From contig NZ_MUZR01000051.1 in assembly GCF_001995255.1 (NCBI RefSeq), positions 35,001 through 70,770 on the forward strand: a stretch of DNA of 35,770 nucleotides, written 5' to 3'. This DNA is from Thioalkalivibrio halophilus. Its GTDB lineage: Bacteria; Pseudomonadota; Gammaproteobacteria; Ectothiorhodospirales; Ectothiorhodospiraceae. The notes under the pieces were generated by a model, which searched no databases, had not been told where the DNA came from, and was given only the letters and a program-made list of their open reading frames with translations. A program made the translations under genes and the position numbers. Of this stretch, positions 34,911-35,770 are shown piece by piece. Each line of letters begins with the position of its first letter. Positions within the stretch are counted from its first letter, which is position 1.

Positions 34911-35603
34911 ATGAATGCATTGATCGAGTCCCTGGCGGGCAAGCGCTTCGCCGGGTTTCTGGACGCGGGCGGGCCCGTGGTGGCCATCCTGCTGGTGGCG
35001 TCGGTGGTGGCACTGGCGTTCGTACTGGTAAAGCTCTGGCAGCTCTGGCAGCTGCGGGTGACCGACGTGCGTCCGGCCGAACAGGCCCTGGAGTTGTTCC
35101 ACGGCGGGGACCCGGAGGCCGCCATTCGGCATGCCGAAGCCACGCCCAACCCGGCGGCCCGCGCGGTGGCGCGCGGCATCCGCGGACTGCGTGCCGGTGC
35201 CCCCGAGGCCATGGTGCGGGAAGAGGTCGTGCGTTATGGCAACGCGACCATCCAGTCCCTGCGCCAGGGTCTGCGGCCGCTGGAAGTGATCGGCGCGCTG
35301 GCGCCACTGCTGGGCCTGCTGGGCACGGTGATGGGCATGATCAGGGCCTTTCAGGCGCTGGAAGAGGCAGGCAGTCAGGTGGATCCCGCCGTGCTTTCCG
35401 GCGGGATCTGGGAAGCGTTGCTCACTACCGCCGTGGGACTGGCCGTGGCCATTCCGGTGGTGGCCGCACTGAACTGGCTGGAGACCCGGGTCGAGCGGGT
35501 GGCGCATCGCATGGATGACGCGGTCACGCGGCTGTTCACCGGCCAGCTGATGACCCCGGCCCCGCGCGAGAAGGCCGCGGATGCGGAGCCCGCCAGCCAA
35601 TGA
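34911..35603 (+). CDS. exbB: MotA/TolQ/ExbB proton channel family protein (ExbB)
   Basis: A 230-residue membrane protein. Three hydrophobic segments: residues 21-42 (GPVVAILLVASVVALAFVLV), about 125-145 (LRPLEVIGALAPLLGLLGTV then MGMIRAF) and about 168-190 (LLTTAVGLAVAIPVVAALNW). The block LAPLLGLLGTVMGMI and the following GIWEALLTTAVGLAVAIP are the family signature. With ExbD it powers TonB-dependent iron uptake. TolQ is the alternative, but the bfd and Fur-box context favours ExbB. Its stop overlaps the exbD start (ATGA). Confidence 0.9.
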   Translation: MNALIESLAGKRFAGFLDAGGPVVAILLVASVVALAFVLVKLWQLWQLRVTDVRPAEQALELFHGGDPEAAIRHAEATPNPAARAVARGIRGLRAGAPEAMVREEVVRYGNATIQSLRQGLRPLEVIGALAPLLGLLGTVMGMIRAFQALEEAGSQVDPAVLSGGIWEALLTTAVGLAVAIPVVAALNWLETRVERVAHRMDDAVTRLFTGQLMTPAPREKAADAEPASQ

Positions 35604-35770
35604 CCGGTGACCCGGCGGAACAGCCGACGCTGGACACCGGTCGTCCGCGCCGGCGCAACCTGATCAGCCTGACGCCGTTGATCGACGTCGTTTTCATCCT
35701 GCTGGTGTTCTTCATGCTCGCCTCCAGTTTCCTCGACTGGCGCGCCGTGGAACTGGAGGCGAGCATGAAG
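35600..35770 (+). CDS. exbD: ExbD/TolR family biopolymer transport protein (partial, runs off the right end)
   Basis: The first 57 residues are present. After a charged start (TGRPRRRN) the single transmembrane segment begins: LISLTPLIDVVFILLVFFML, with the conserved proton-path aspartate D29. The ATG overlaps the exbB stop. Overlap and content indicate an exbB-exbD pair. Confidence 0.92.
   Translation, partial: MTGDPAEQPTLDTGRPRRRNLISLTPLIDVVFILLVFFMLASSFLDWRAVELEASMK

Overview
The window is about 36 kb of mostly high-GC DNA. It looks like the chromosome of a gammaproteobacterium, most likely a sulfur-oxidising member of the Ectothiorhodospiraceae/Thioalkalivibrio kind. That placement is inference from gene content: SoxA/SoxX cytochromes, CydDC, the dapA-bamC and ffh/ypjD/yfjD neighbourhoods, the rpsP-rimM-trmD-rplS operon and a TonB/Fur iron system.

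Layout. Positions 1-1634 hold the 3' part of a 23S rRNA gene, a 5S rRNA gene and a strong terminator. A small membrane protein follows, then a minus-strand operon dapA-bamC-metallo-beta-lactamase-fold hydrolase. gcvR, bcp and a PIN-PhoH ATPase are on the plus strand (4942-7469). A minus-strand isoprenoid block xseB-ispA-dxs plus queD covers 7507-11066. Positions 11263-14115 are a plus-strand redox/iron operon: rubrerythrin without a rubredoxin domain, a GlpC/HdrD-like Fe-S oxidoreductase, an encapsulated-ferritin-like protein and a DUF3501 protein. It has a recognisable promoter and operator-like palindrome.

The accessory part is 14169-16943. After a gene-poor stretch with several strong palindromes there is a three-cassette integron array without an integrase (CALIN-type). 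Each cassette can be delimited to the base, because the 8-mer at its left boundary is the exact reverse complement of the R'' core of its own attC. This holds for all three cassettes. The cargo is (1) a small helical protein with a HEPN-like RNxxxH motif, (2) a two-domain protein with a PUA/EVE-like N-terminus and a NucS-like PD-(D/E)XK nuclease C-terminus, and (3) a BrnT/BrnA-type toxin-antitoxin pair. All look like defence or stability genes, and the DNA looks lower in GC than the core genes around it.

From 17081 the core chromosome resumes: radA, a CorB/YfjD-like CBS protein and ypjD on the minus strand, then ffh, rpsP, rimM, trmD, rplS and an MGMT-like gene on the plus strand. Next is a sulfur-oxidation cluster, soxA followed by two tandem soxX paralogues that both look like lipoproteins. 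After it come rlmJ, htpG, slyD, the convergent cydDC exporter, and a probably Fur-controlled bfd-exbB-exbD operon that runs off the right end.

All product names rest on reading the protein sequences for family motifs. No database search was run.
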